A DNA stretch of 64,000 nt from the NCBI RefSeq assembly GCF_026157035.1, contig NZ_JANJZA010000001.1, positions 413,001 to 477,000 on the forward strand, in the 5' to 3' direction. The notes under the pieces were generated by a model. That model saw nothing but the letters and a program-made list of their open reading frames with translations. It had not been told where the DNA came from and did no database searches. The stretch comes from Sphingomicrobium nitratireducens. GTDB taxonomy: Bacteria; Pseudomonadota; Alphaproteobacteria; Sphingomonadales; Sphingomonadaceae. Shown in pieces: positions 25,974-34,813 of the stretch. Position 1 is the stretch's first letter; each line of letters begins with the position of its first letter. Position numbers and translations under genes: made by a program.

Positions 25974-28184
25974 ATGGAGGCCAGTTTGTCCGTCCTGTCC
26001 AATGCCGTTTCGCAGTCGATGCTGACCATCCGGCGCGTTCGCAACGGCGAGTTCGCCGTCAGCCGCGCGGTCATCATCACCATTTCCATCATGGGCCTGA
26101 TCATCTTCGGCATGGCCATGTCGATGTTGTGGGACGGGTATCGGGAACGCACGCTCGCCAAGCGGTTCGACGAGGCCGATAGCCGCACGACCCTGGTGAT
26201 CGAGGCGGGCGAGGACTGGGCCGAGGCGCGCGGGCTGACCTATCTGGCGCTCAAGGCACCTGCGCGACCCAGCAAGAAACAGCTCACGACCATCCTGTCG
26301 GCGCGGGCGTCGGGCGACCGCTACATGGCGCAGGCGCTCAAGGGGTTCGATCCCAGAGGGGCGGGAGAGACCAAGGCGCTCGATGTCTATCGCGAGCTCG
26401 AAGCTGCCGAGGACGAGATCGGCAAGGTCGCCGATCGCGCGTTGCGTCGCCCGGTCGCCGAGCGCGATCCGGCGCTTGCCGATCGCTACCTGGCCGCCGC
26501 CACCGCGCGCATCGTCGCCGCGCAGGAATTGCGCCGCGCGATGGCTGCGAACCTGGGCGAGGCCGACGGCTCGACCGCCTACCTGCTGCAGCTCAAGGAG
26601 CAGGCCTGGGTGATGAGCGAATATGCCGGGCGCGAGCGGGCGCTGGTCGCCGGCGCGATCGCCGCGCGCGAGCCGATCTCGCCGCAGGCGCGTGCTACCA
26701 TCATCGAGAATCGCGGCCGCGTGCTCGAGGCGTGGGACGCCGCGCGCGCGACGGTCGAACATGCCTTCCCGGATCCGCGCCTTGCGGACGCGATGCACGA
26801 GGCCCGCCAGTCCTTCTTCGTCGACTACGACCAGCTGCGCGGCCAGGTCTACGGCGCGAGCGACGCCGGCCTGCGCTATCCGGTCGGGGCCTACCAGTGG
26901 TTCGACCGCTCCACCGATGCGATCGGCTCGCTGATCGCGATCACTTCGGTCGCCGAATCGGTCGCTGCCGACATCGCCGCGACCCGCGCCCGCGCCGCCA
27001 ATTTCGCGATCGCCTTCCAGACGTTCATGTCCGCGCTCGCGGTCTTCGCCTGCATCGGGCTCGTCTGGGTGGTGCGCCGCGAGATCGCGAACCCGCTCGA
27101 CATGCTCGATCGGGCGACGCGCCGCATCCTCAAGGGCAAGTACGATGTCGAACTGCCGACCGGGGCTCGCGCCCTCGAGGTGCGCCAGCTGGCGATCACG
27201 CTCGCGCGGTTCAAGGAATCGGCGGATGCGCGCGAGCGGCTGACCCGCGAGGCGGCCGAGGCCGAGAAGGCGCAGGCCGAGGAACGCCGCATCCGTCTCG
27301 AAAGCGAGGCGCGTGCGGTCGAGGAGCGCGAGGCTCGCGCCGAAGCGCTGTCGAAGACGGCCGAGACGTTCAGCCGCCAGATGCACGAGGCGGTCAGCGC
27401 GCTCGCGGCCGCAGCCGACGAACTCAACGCCACCGCCGACCTGATGGTCACCAACCTGTCGGAGACGACCGGCGCGCTCGGCGCGGTCAGCCGCGAGACG
27501 AGCGAGGCATCGGCCAACGTCAATGCCGCCGCCGCCGCCGCCGAGCAGATCCGCCAGGCGATCGCCGACATCGCGGCGCGGGTCGAGGAACAGCGCGGCG
27601 CCTCGGGTGCGGCTGCCGACCGTTCGAGCATGACCGCCGGCCAGGTGCGCAACCTGTCGGGTGCCACCCAGGCGGTCGGCCAGATGGTCGAGATGATCGA
27701 CGACGTCGCCAAGAAGACCAGCCTTCTCGCGCTCAACGCCACCATCGAGGCGGCGCGGGCGGGCGAGGCCGGGCGTGGCTTCGCGGTCGTCGCGGGCGAG
27801 GTGAAGACCCTTTCCGAACAGACCGGCGAGGCGACCGCCAGGGCGGGCGAGACCGTCGGGCAGATGGTCCACGCAATCGAGCATTCGGTGACGGGTTTCG
27901 CCGAGGTCGACGAGGCGATCCAGCGGGTCAGCCAGGCCGCCACCGCGATCGCCGCCTCGATCCGCCAGCAGTCGATGGCCACGCACGAACTCTCGGGCGG
28001 CGTCGAAAGCGCGGCCGGGATAGCAGGGCGCGTCGCCGAACGCGCCGCCAAGGTCGAACAGACCGCCGCCGCAGCGATGGCCGCGGCCAGCGAGGTCAAG
28101 GGCGCTTCGGGCGAACTGTCGCGGCTCGCCGAGGCGGTCCGGGTCGATGTCGAGGGCTTCATCGCGGGACTCAAGGCGGCTTAA
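25974..28184 (+). CDS. Methyl-accepting chemotaxis protein
   Basis: 736 aa from [16 protein letters not shown]; the start is uncertain because no strong ribosome-binding site is seen (in-frame starts at 25899 and 26019 exist). TM1 is about residues 31-52 ([15 protein letters not shown]), then a periplasmic helical sensor of about 290 residues, TM2 at about 345-367 ([15 protein letters not shown]), HAMP, a coiled coil, and the signalling hairpin tip [20 protein letters not shown] near residue 590. It would signal to CheA through CheW, but no che gene is near. Confidence 0.9.
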   Translation: MEASLSVLSNAVSQSMLTIRRVRNGEFAVSRAVIITISIMGLIIFGMAMSMLWDGYRERTLAKRFDEADSRTTLVIEAGEDWAEARGLTYLALKAPARPSKKQLTTILSARASGDRYMAQALKGFDPRGAGETKALDVYRELEAAEDEIGKVADRALRRPVAERDPALADRYLAAATARIVAAQELRRAMAANLGEADGSTAYLLQLKEQAWVMSEYAGRERALVAGAIAAREPISPQARATIIENRGRVLEAWDAARATVEHAFPDPRLADAMHEARQSFFVDYDQLRGQVYGASDAGLRYPVGAYQWFDRSTDAIGSLIAITSVAESVAADIAATRARAANFAIAFQTFMSALAVFACIGLVWVVRREIANPLDMLDRATRRILKGKYDVELPTGARALEVRQLAITLARFKESADARERLTREAAEAEKAQAEERRIRLESEARAVEEREARAEALSKTAETFSRQMHEAVSALAAAADELNATADLMVTNLSETTGALGAVSRETSEASANVNAAAAAAEQIRQAIADIAARVEEQRGASGAAADRSSMTAGQVRNLSGATQAVGQMVEMIDDVAKKTSLLALNATIEAARAGEAGRGFAVVAGEVKTLSEQTGEATARAGETVGQMVHAIEHSVTGFAEVDEAIQRVSQAATAIAASIRQQSMATHELSGGVESAAGIAGRVAERAAKVEQTAAAAMAAASEVKGASGELSRLAEAVRVDVEGFIAGLKAA

Positions 28185-28270
28185 GGAGCGTTCCGTCCCG
28201 CTTTTCGGCGGCGCGCTCTTTTCAAGAGGGGAGAAAATCCCTACCTCGGCGCAAACGAAACGACTCTGAT

Positions 28271-28285
28271 GGAGAAAAGACGATA
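28271..28285 (+). promoter_or_regulatory. infC ribosome-binding site with ATA codon at start position
   Basis: GGAG at 28271-28274 stands 8 bases before an in-frame ATA at 28283-28285, ideal initiation spacing, while the first ATG (28298) is 23 bases away from it. infC genes in many bacteria use rare start codons (ATT in Escherichia coli) for feedback by IF-3. Confidence 0.45.
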
Positions 28286-28297
28286 AGACCGCCTCGC

Positions 28298-28828
28298 ATG
28301 CGCCGCCCGATGACGCCCCCGCCGCTGACCGGCCCGCGCTACGACAATTTCATCCAGGCCCAGAAGGTCCGGGTGATCGATGAAAACGGCGACAATCTGG
28401 GCGTGATGTACACGCGCGAGGCGATGGAGCAGGCCAACGAGATTGGCCTCAACCTCGTCGAGATTTCCCCCAACGCCGACCCGCCGGTCGCGAAGTTCCT
28501 CGATATCGGGCGCCACAAGTACGAGGCGCAAAAGAAGGCCAACGCCAAGCGCAAGGCCCAGAAGACGCAGGAGATCAAGGAGATCAAGATGCGTCCCAAT
28601 ATCGACGACCACGATTACCAGGTGAAGATGAAGAAGGTCGTCGAGTTCATCGAACATGGCGACAAGGTGAAGCTCACCATCCGTTTCCGCGGCCGCGAGA
28701 TGGCGCACAACCAGCTCGGCATGGCCGTGCTCGAGCGCGTCGAGCAGGACACGGCGGAAATCGCCAAGGTCGAACAGCGCCCGCGCATGGAAGGCCGGCA
28801 GATGCTGATGGTGGTCGCGCCCAAGTAG
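28298..28828 (+). CDS. infC: Translation initiation factor IF-3
   Basis: 176 aa from the ATG (MRRPMTPPPLTGPRYDNF), or 181 aa if initiation is at the in-frame ATA at 28283. The N-terminal domain has VRVIDENGDNLGVM and LVEISPNADPPVAKFLD; the linker is Lys-rich (KYEAQKKANAKRKAQ); the C-terminal domain has EIKMRPNIDDHDYQVKMKK and RFRGREMAH. IF-3 binds the 30S subunit and enforces start-codon and initiator-tRNA choice. A terminator follows directly. Confidence 0.95.
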   Translation: MRRPMTPPPLTGPRYDNFIQAQKVRVIDENGDNLGVMYTREAMEQANEIGLNLVEISPNADPPVAKFLDIGRHKYEAQKKANAKRKAQKTQEIKEIKMRPNIDDHDYQVKMKKVVEFIEHGDKVKLTIRFRGREMAHNQLGMAVLERVEQDTAEIAKVEQRPRMEGRQMLMVVAPK

Positions 28829-28850
28829 GCCCGCCACAGGACCAACTAAG

Positions 28851-28876
28851 CGCCGTCGGGAAACCGGCGGCGTTTT
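28851..28876 (+). terminator. Intrinsic terminator after infC
   Basis: A 9-bp stem (CGCCGTCGG / CCGGCGGCG, one T-G pair) closed by a GAAA tetraloop and followed by TTTT, 22 bases after the infC stop. Confidence 0.85.
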
Positions 28877-28882
28877 ACTTTG

Positions 28883-28927
28883 TGCAGTGCAGTATTGGTT
28901 GCGACAAGAAACCTATTTCGCACTGCA
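28883..28927. promoter_or_regulatory. TGCAGTGC...GCACTGCA inverted repeat upstream of the TonB receptor gene
   Basis: TGCAGTGCA (28883-28891, itself a TGC-N3-GCA palindrome) and GCACTGCA (28920-28927) form a perfect 8-bp inverted repeat 150-190 bases before the receptor start. The arrangement suggests a regulator-binding region; the 248-base gap between infC and the receptor gene otherwise holds only the infC terminator. Confidence 0.4.
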
Positions 28928-29076
28928 ACACGAGGTTCTGCGGCCAGATTGTTGCGTTTTTGCCGCACTGTTCGTCGAATAGGCGATGATGGACCTTCGG
29001 ATTGATTTGCAACCGGTCTCGGCTCCACTAAGGAATCCGACTGACATTCTTGCAAATTTCCACAGGGGAGACAGTG

Positions 29077-32025
29077 ATGCGCAAGTCCGTATGGATGATG
29101 TCGGCGGGCCTCATGGCGCTTTCGGTGCCGGCTTACGCTCAGGAAACCGATACCGACGGCAGCGGCGCGGAAGCGACGCAGGGCGCGACGGCCGAGGCCG
29201 CCGCCGTGTCGGACGATGCGGTCGAGACCGACGAATACCAGGACACGAGCGAGATCGTCGTGACCGCCACGCGCCGTAACGCGGCGCTGAGCGACGTGCC
29301 GCTGGCCGTCTCGGCGGTGACCGCGGAATCGCTGCAGAACGCGGGCGCCAACGACATCCGCGACCTGACCCAGGTCAGCCCCTCGCTGCTCGTCTCCTCG
29401 ACCTCGTCGGAAGCCGGCGCGGGCGTGGCGCGTATCCGCGGCGTCGGCACGGTCGGCGACAACCCCGGCCTCGAAAGCTCGGTCGCGGTGTTCATCGACG
29501 GCGTCTATCGCAGCCGCACGGGCGTCGGCCTGACCGAGCTCGGCCCGGTCGATCGCATCGAGGTGCTGCGCGGACCGCAGGGCACGCTGTTCGGGCGTAA
29601 CGCCTCGGCTGGCCTCATCTCGGTGATCACCGCCAAGCCGCGCTTCGATGCGCAGGCGTCGGGCTCGCTCACCTATGGCAACTTCGACTATCGCCGCGGG
29701 GAGCTGTCGGTCACCGGCCCGCTTTCGGACACGGTCGCCGGTCGCATCGACGGCGTCTACATGAAGCGCGACGGATTCCTCACCGACACCATCTCGGGCC
29801 GCGATATCAACGATCGCGACCGCTGGCTGCTGCGCGGCCAGGTGCTGTTCGAACCGTCGAGCGATGTCAGCTTCCGCCTGGTCGCCGACTACGCCAAGCG
29901 CGACGAAGAGTGCTGCGGCGCGACCTATCTTCCCGCGCAGGACTATATCTCGGGCATCGGTTCGGCCCCCTCGACCTTCAAGTATCTCCTCGAGGGCATG
30001 GGCGCGAACATCAACGACGACACGTTCGTGCGCGAGACCGAAATCACGCCGGGCCGTTCCTATCGGTCGGACGTCGAGGATTACGGCCTGTCGGGCGAGC
30101 TGGTCTACGACTTTGGCGGCGCCGAGCTGACCTCGATCACCGCCTATCGCGTCAACGACTATGTCCGCGGTCAGGATGCCGACTTCAACTCGCTCGATAT
30201 CCTCTATCGTGACGATGACGGCGGCGCGTTCAACAAGTTCAAGACCTTCAGCCAGGAACTGCGCCTGCAGGGCGAGGCGATGGGCGGCAAGCTCGACTGG
30301 CTCGTCGGCGGCTACTTCGCCCGCGAGAACCTCACCGTCAGCGACAACCTCACGATCGGCGCGGACTTCCCGAAATGGGCGAACTGCCTGACCGCGCTGA
30401 ACTTCGTGTCGGCCGGCGTGCCGAGCGCGATCATCGCGCCCGACAGCCCGACCTGCTTCAACAGCGCGGTCGCGAGCCAGGTGCGCAGCACCGGAGCCAA
30501 CATCCTCGTCGATCCGCCGGCCACCTGGGGTCTCGTCGAGCAGCTCAACTACCTGCTGCTGACCGACCCGACCAACCCGGCGGTCACCTCGCTGGTGACG
30601 AACATCGCCGCGATCAGCGCGTTCGCGCGTCTCGGCGCGATCGATCTCGGTATCCCGGGCGGGCAGTTCCCCGACTTCGGGGCGGGGCCGATCTTCGGCA
30701 ACTCGGGCTACGTGAACCTCGCCAACGCGTTCACCTTCGACCCGATGAACCCGGGCGCGTTCGTGCCCTTCAACTACCAGCCGACGGTGAACGACCTGTG
30801 GGAACAGCGGTCGACCAACTGGGCGCTGTTCACCCACAACATCTTCGAGGTGAACGACAAGATCGATATCACGGTCGGCCTGCGCTACACGCGTGAGCGC
30901 AAGACGCTCGACGCCAACCTCAACGACGATGCGAACCTGTGTTCGTTCTATTCGGCGGCGCTGCCTTCGGTGCAGCTGCTTCCGTGTATCGTCCCGGCGA
31001 CGCCCGGCGGCAACCTGACCGTCAGCGACAAGAAGACCGAGGGCAAGCTGTCGGGGACCGCGGTGGTGAGCTTCCGTCCGGTCGACCAGCTGCTGACCTA
31101 TGCGAGCTACTCGCGCGGCTACAAGGCGGGCGGGTTCAACCTCGACCGTACGCCGCTCAACCGCTCGGGCCTGACCGGCGCGATCCTGCCGACGACCGAT
31201 CTCGAGGCGCTCAAGTTCGCCCCCGAGACGAACAACGCGTTCGAGCTGGGCTTCAAGTATAACGGTCGCGGTCTCGACGTGAACGTCGCGGCGTTCCACC
31301 AGACGTTCAAGAGCTTCCAGCTGAACCAGTTCAACGGCATCGCCTTCGAGGTCGAGAACATCAACAGCTGCACCAAGCTCGACGTCGACGGCGGCGACAA
31401 AGACGCCGATGCCACCACCGGCAATTGCGACGGCAACCTGCGCGGCGGCGTGATCTCGAAGGGTGTCGAATGGGAAGTCTTCGCCCGCCCGATCCGCGAC
31501 GTGAACCTGCAGTTCGGCGGCACCTACGTCGACACCAAGTATCGCGACAATATCGTCGGCGCGACGGGTGAAGCGGTCTCGCCGCAGCTGTTCCAGCTGC
31601 CCGGGCGCCGCATCTCGAACTCGAACCAGCTGACGCTGACGGGCTCGATCTCGTACACGCCCGAACTCGGCAACAGCGGCCTGACCGGCCTGCTCTACTT
31701 CGGCGGTCGCCACATGAGCAGCCTCAACACCGGTTCGGACCTCGACGTCGAGAAGATCCAGCCGAGCTTCGAGGTGTTCAACGCGCGCGTCGGCGTGCGC
31801 GGACCCGACGATGCATGGGCGGTCGAGCTGTGGGGCAACAACGTGTTCGACAAGGATTACATCCAGGTCGCGTTCGATGCGCCGCTGCAGGGCCTCAACG
31901 GGTCGCGGGCTACCAACACGTCGCGCGGCGTCGACGAGGGTCTCTACCCGATCGCCAACCAGCTGTTCGGCGCGTTCCTCGGCGAACCGCGGACCTACGG
32001 CATCACGCTGCGCGGCAAGTTCTAG
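29077..32025 (+). CDS. TonB-dependent outer-membrane receptor
   Basis: 982 aa from MRKSVWMMSAGLMALSVPAYA, a signal peptide cut after AYA; AGGGGAGA precedes the ATG. After an acidic Ala-rich linker comes the TonB-box/plug region (SEIVVTATRRNAALSDVPLA; GPVDRIEVLRGPQGTLFGRN) and a 22-strand-type barrel with the terminal YGITLRGKF. A Cys-bearing loop region (residues about 440-480) is longer than in many siderophore receptors. The ligand cannot be inferred; no siderophore, sugar or cobalamin genes are adjacent. Confidence 0.93.
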   Translation: MRKSVWMMSAGLMALSVPAYAQETDTDGSGAEATQGATAEAAAVSDDAVETDEYQDTSEIVVTATRRNAALSDVPLAVSAVTAESLQNAGANDIRDLTQVSPSLLVSSTSSEAGAGVARIRGVGTVGDNPGLESSVAVFIDGVYRSRTGVGLTELGPVDRIEVLRGPQGTLFGRNASAGLISVITAKPRFDAQASGSLTYGNFDYRRGELSVTGPLSDTVAGRIDGVYMKRDGFLTDTISGRDINDRDRWLLRGQVLFEPSSDVSFRLVADYAKRDEECCGATYLPAQDYISGIGSAPSTFKYLLEGMGANINDDTFVRETEITPGRSYRSDVEDYGLSGELVYDFGGAELTSITAYRVNDYVRGQDADFNSLDILYRDDDGGAFNKFKTFSQELRLQGEAMGGKLDWLVGGYFARENLTVSDNLTIGADFPKWANCLTALNFVSAGVPSAIIAPDSPTCFNSAVASQVRSTGANILVDPPATWGLVEQLNYLLLTDPTNPAVTSLVTNIAAISAFARLGAIDLGIPGGQFPDFGAGPIFGNSGYVNLANAFTFDPMNPGAFVPFNYQPTVNDLWEQRSTNWALFTHNIFEVNDKIDITVGLRYTRERKTLDANLNDDANLCSFYSAALPSVQLLPCIVPATPGGNLTVSDKKTEGKLSGTAVVSFRPVDQLLTYASYSRGYKAGGFNLDRTPLNRSGLTGAILPTTDLEALKFAPETNNAFELGFKYNGRGLDVNVAAFHQTFKSFQLNQFNGIAFEVENINSCTKLDVDGGDKDADATTGNCDGNLRGGVISKGVEWEVFARPIRDVNLQFGGTYVDTKYRDNIVGATGEAVSPQLFQLPGRRISNSNQLTLTGSISYTPELGNSGLTGLLYFGGRHMSSLNTGSDLDVEKIQPSFEVFNARVGVRGPDDAWAVELWGNNVFDKDYIQVAFDAPLQGLNGSRATNTSRGVDEGLYPIANQLFGAFLGEPRTYGITLRGKF

Positions 32026-32044
32026 GTCCCGCAGCACCCCGCTT

Positions 32045-32085
32045 AAAAAGGGGGAGGGGCTCCGCTTCGGCGGGGCCCCTTTTTT
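32045..32085. terminator. Bidirectional terminator between the TonB receptor gene and glnD
   Basis: A 10-bp stem (GGGGCTCCGC / GCGGGGCCCC) with a TTCG tetraloop is followed by six T on the plus strand and preceded by AAAAA, so it serves both convergent genes. The TAA of glnD lies inside the T-run. Confidence 0.9.
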
Positions 32086-34813
32086 ATGGCCGGACGGCGT
32101 CGAGCAGCGCGAGACGGAGCGCCTCGGCGCTGTCGCCGTCGAGCTTCCGGCCTTCGGGGCTGGTCAGATAGAAGGTGTCGACCGCGCGCTCGCCATAGGT
32201 GGCGACGTGGGCGCTGTGGACCACCGCGCCTGCTTCGAAGATGGCCTGGGCGAGGCGCGCGAGGAGACCGGTGCGGTCGCGCCCGTTGATCTCGACCACG
32301 GTCATCCGGCTCGAGGCCGCCTGGCTGACGAGCACCGAAGGCGCGATGGTGAAGGCTTCCTGGCGCGGGCTGAGCGAGGCGTAGGCAGGCGGGCTCGGCG
32401 CGATGTCGGCGGCCAGTGCATCGCGCACCGCCTTGTCGAGCCGCTTGCGGCGGCGCGTATCCTTGTAGGCGCGGCCCTGCGCGTCGGTGACGAGGAGGTT
32501 GTCGAGCGCCTTGCCGTCCCTGGTCGTATGAATGCGCGCGTCGATGATGCTCGCACCCGCGAGCGCGAGGCCGGTGCAGACGCGGTAGAAGAGGCCGGGG
32601 CGGTCGTCGGCGAACACGCTGACGCGGGTCGCACCCGAATCCTTGTCGGTCGTGATGACGATACTCGGGCCGCTTTCGCCGATGCGCGCTTCGGCTTCGG
32701 CGACCTGTCGCGCGTTGGCGAGCTGCCAGTCGAGGGGTTCTGCGAGCCAGTAGCTGTCGGGGAGGCGGCGTGCATGCGCGGCAGCGGCGCGGGCCTGCCA
32801 GTGGAGACTGCCGACGAGACGCTCCTTCTTCGCCGCGACCAGTTCGGCGCGACCGTGCTGCTTGTGCCCGAGGCGCAGCCGCTCCTCGGCGGCTTCGTAG
32901 AGCGTGCGGAGCAGGCGGCGCTTCCAGTCGGTCCAGGTGCCGGGCCCGACCGCCCGGATGTCGACCACGGTGAGGATGAGCAGCAGGCGCAGACGCTCGG
33001 GGCTCTGCACCTCCTTGACGAAATCCTCGATCGTGGTGGGATCCGCAAGGTCGCGCTTGAAGGCGGTGCGGCTCATCAGGAGGTGGTGGAGGACGAGCCA
33101 GGCGACGGTCTCGACCTCGCCCTCGTCGAGCCCGAAGCGAGGGCCGAGCTCGCGCGCGATGTCGGCCCCGAGCTCGCTATGGTCGCCGCCGCGGCCCTTG
33201 GCGATATCGTGTAGCAGTACCGCGACATAGAGGGTGCGGCGGCTGGCGAGCTGCTTGATGAGCGCGGAGGCAAGCGGGTGGTCCTCGGTCATCTCGCCGC
33301 GGTCGATGGCGGCGGTCAGACCGAGCGCGCGGATGGTGTGCTCGTCGACCGTGTAGTGGTGGTACATGTCGAACTGCATCTGCGCGACGACGCGGCCGAA
33401 GTCGGGCACGAAGCGCCCGAACACGCCGCTTTCGTTCATCCAGCGCAGCACCGTGTCGGTGTCGTCGCGTCCGGTCAGCAGCTCGACGAACAGGGCGTTG
33501 GCGCGCGGATCGTCGCGCACCTCGTCGACGCGGCGGGCGTCGCGCGCGGCGGCGCGCATCGCGTCGGGATGGATTTCGAGCCCCTCGCGCTGGGCGACGC
33601 GGAACATCTCGACGAGGCGGACCGGGTCGCGCCTGAGCCAGTCCTTCTTGGGAATGGTGAGGCGGCCGCGGTCGAGCGCGAACCCGTCGAGACGGCGCGG
33701 GCGGCGGCGCACGGTGGGGAGCGCGAAGCGGCGGCCCGACTTGCCGAGTTGCTCGTCGAGCTGGGCGAGGAAGACGCCGGTGAGGTCGCCGACGGCTTTC
33801 GCATTGAGGAAGTAGAACTGCATAAAACGCTCGACCGCCGACTTTCCCGGGCGGTCGGCATAATTCATCGCTTCGGCAATCGCCTTCTGGTGGTCGAAAC
33901 CGAGGCGGTCCTCGGCGCGGCCCGCGACGAGGTGGAGGTGGCAGCGGACCGACCACAAGAAGCGCTCGGCGCGCTCGAAGCGGCGGAACTCGCGCGCGTC
34001 GAACAGGCCCTTGGCGACGAGGTCGGCGGGGCGCTCGACCCCGAACAGATATTTGCCGATCCAGTAGAGCGTGTGGAGGTCGCGCAGCCCGCCCTTGCCG
34101 TCCTTGACGTTGGGTTCGACGAGGTAGCGGCTGTCGCCCATGCGCGCGTGGCGGGCATCGCGTTCCTCCATCTTGGCGGCGACGAATTCGGATGCGCTGC
34201 CGGTGACGACCTCGGCCCGAAAGCGGGCGATGGCGCCTTCGTAGAGCGCCTCGTCGCCCCAGATATAGCGGGCTTCGAGCGTCGCTGTGCGGATCGCCAT
34301 GTCTTCGGTGGACAGCGCGACGATCTCGCTGGGCGTGCGGACCGCGTGGCCGACCTTCAGCTGGAGGTCCCAGAGGAGATAGAGCAGGGCCTCGATCGCT
34401 TCGTCGCACCATGGCGCGCGGGTCTCGGGGACGATCAGAAGCAGGTCGAGGTCGCTGAACGGCGCCATCTCGCCGCGCCCGGTGCCGCCGACGCCGGCGA
34501 TGGCGACGCGGTGGGCGAGATCGTCGGCCGGGGCGGGGGACATGCGCTGGGTGACGAAGTCCCAAGCGAGGCGGACGAGCTGGTCGGCGAGAAAGGCGTA
34601 GGAGGCGGCGACGACGCGGCCGCGATTGGGCTCGGCGGCAAGTCGGATCGCGATTTCGGCGCGCGCGACGTCGTTGGCCTCGACGAGGATGTCGAGCGCG
34701 GCGGCGCGCTGCGCGTCAACTCCGCCCTCGAGCGCCATCAGCCGGTCGGCGAGGCGGCGACGATCGATGATGTCGCGACGATCCTCGACCAGCGGGAGGC
34801 GCTGGAGGTTCAT
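32084..34813 (-). CDS. glnD: Bifunctional PII uridylyltransferase/uridylyl-removing enzyme
   Basis: 909 aa, typical. Domains: nucleotidyltransferase (VGGTGRGEMAPFSDLDLLLI), the GlnD helical linker, HD hydrolase (YVAVLLHDIAKGRGGDHSELG) and two ACT domains at the end (ISVFADDRPGLFYRV-like and VEINGRDRTGLLARLAQAI). It adds or removes UMP from PII proteins in response to glutamine, setting nitrogen assimilation. Its ATG overlaps the mutS stop (ATGA, 34810-34813). Confidence 0.96.
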   Translation of the reverse strand: MNLQRLPLVEDRRDIIDRRRLADRLMALEGGVDAQRAAALDILVEANDVARAEIAIRLAAEPNRGRVVAASYAFLADQLVRLAWDFVTQRMSPAPADDLAHRVAIAGVGGTGRGEMAPFSDLDLLLIVPETRAPWCDEAIEALLYLLWDLQLKVGHAVRTPSEIVALSTEDMAIRTATLEARYIWGDEALYEGAIARFRAEVVTGSASEFVAAKMEERDARHARMGDSRYLVEPNVKDGKGGLRDLHTLYWIGKYLFGVERPADLVAKGLFDAREFRRFERAERFLWSVRCHLHLVAGRAEDRLGFDHQKAIAEAMNYADRPGKSAVERFMQFYFLNAKAVGDLTGVFLAQLDEQLGKSGRRFALPTVRRRPRRLDGFALDRGRLTIPKKDWLRRDPVRLVEMFRVAQREGLEIHPDAMRAAARDARRVDEVRDDPRANALFVELLTGRDDTDTVLRWMNESGVFGRFVPDFGRVVAQMQFDMYHHYTVDEHTIRALGLTAAIDRGEMTEDHPLASALIKQLASRRTLYVAVLLHDIAKGRGGDHSELGADIARELGPRFGLDEGEVETVAWLVLHHLLMSRTAFKRDLADPTTIEDFVKEVQSPERLRLLLILTVVDIRAVGPGTWTDWKRRLLRTLYEAAEERLRLGHKQHGRAELVAAKKERLVGSLHWQARAAAAHARRLPDSYWLAEPLDWQLANARQVAEAEARIGESGPSIVITTDKDSGATRVSVFADDRPGLFYRVCTGLALAGASIIDARIHTTRDGKALDNLLVTDAQGRAYKDTRRRKRLDKAVRDALAADIAPSPPAYASLSPRQEAFTIAPSVLVSQAASSRMTVVEINGRDRTGLLARLAQAIFEAGAVVHSAHVATYGERAVDTFYLTSPEGRKLDGDSAEALRLALLDAVRP

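Noticed and set aside
28846-32037. A 1063-codon minus-strand frame antisense to the TonB receptor gene
   Set aside because: It is a shadow frame; the plus-strand protein has a signal peptide, plug and barrel motifs and a ribosome-binding site.
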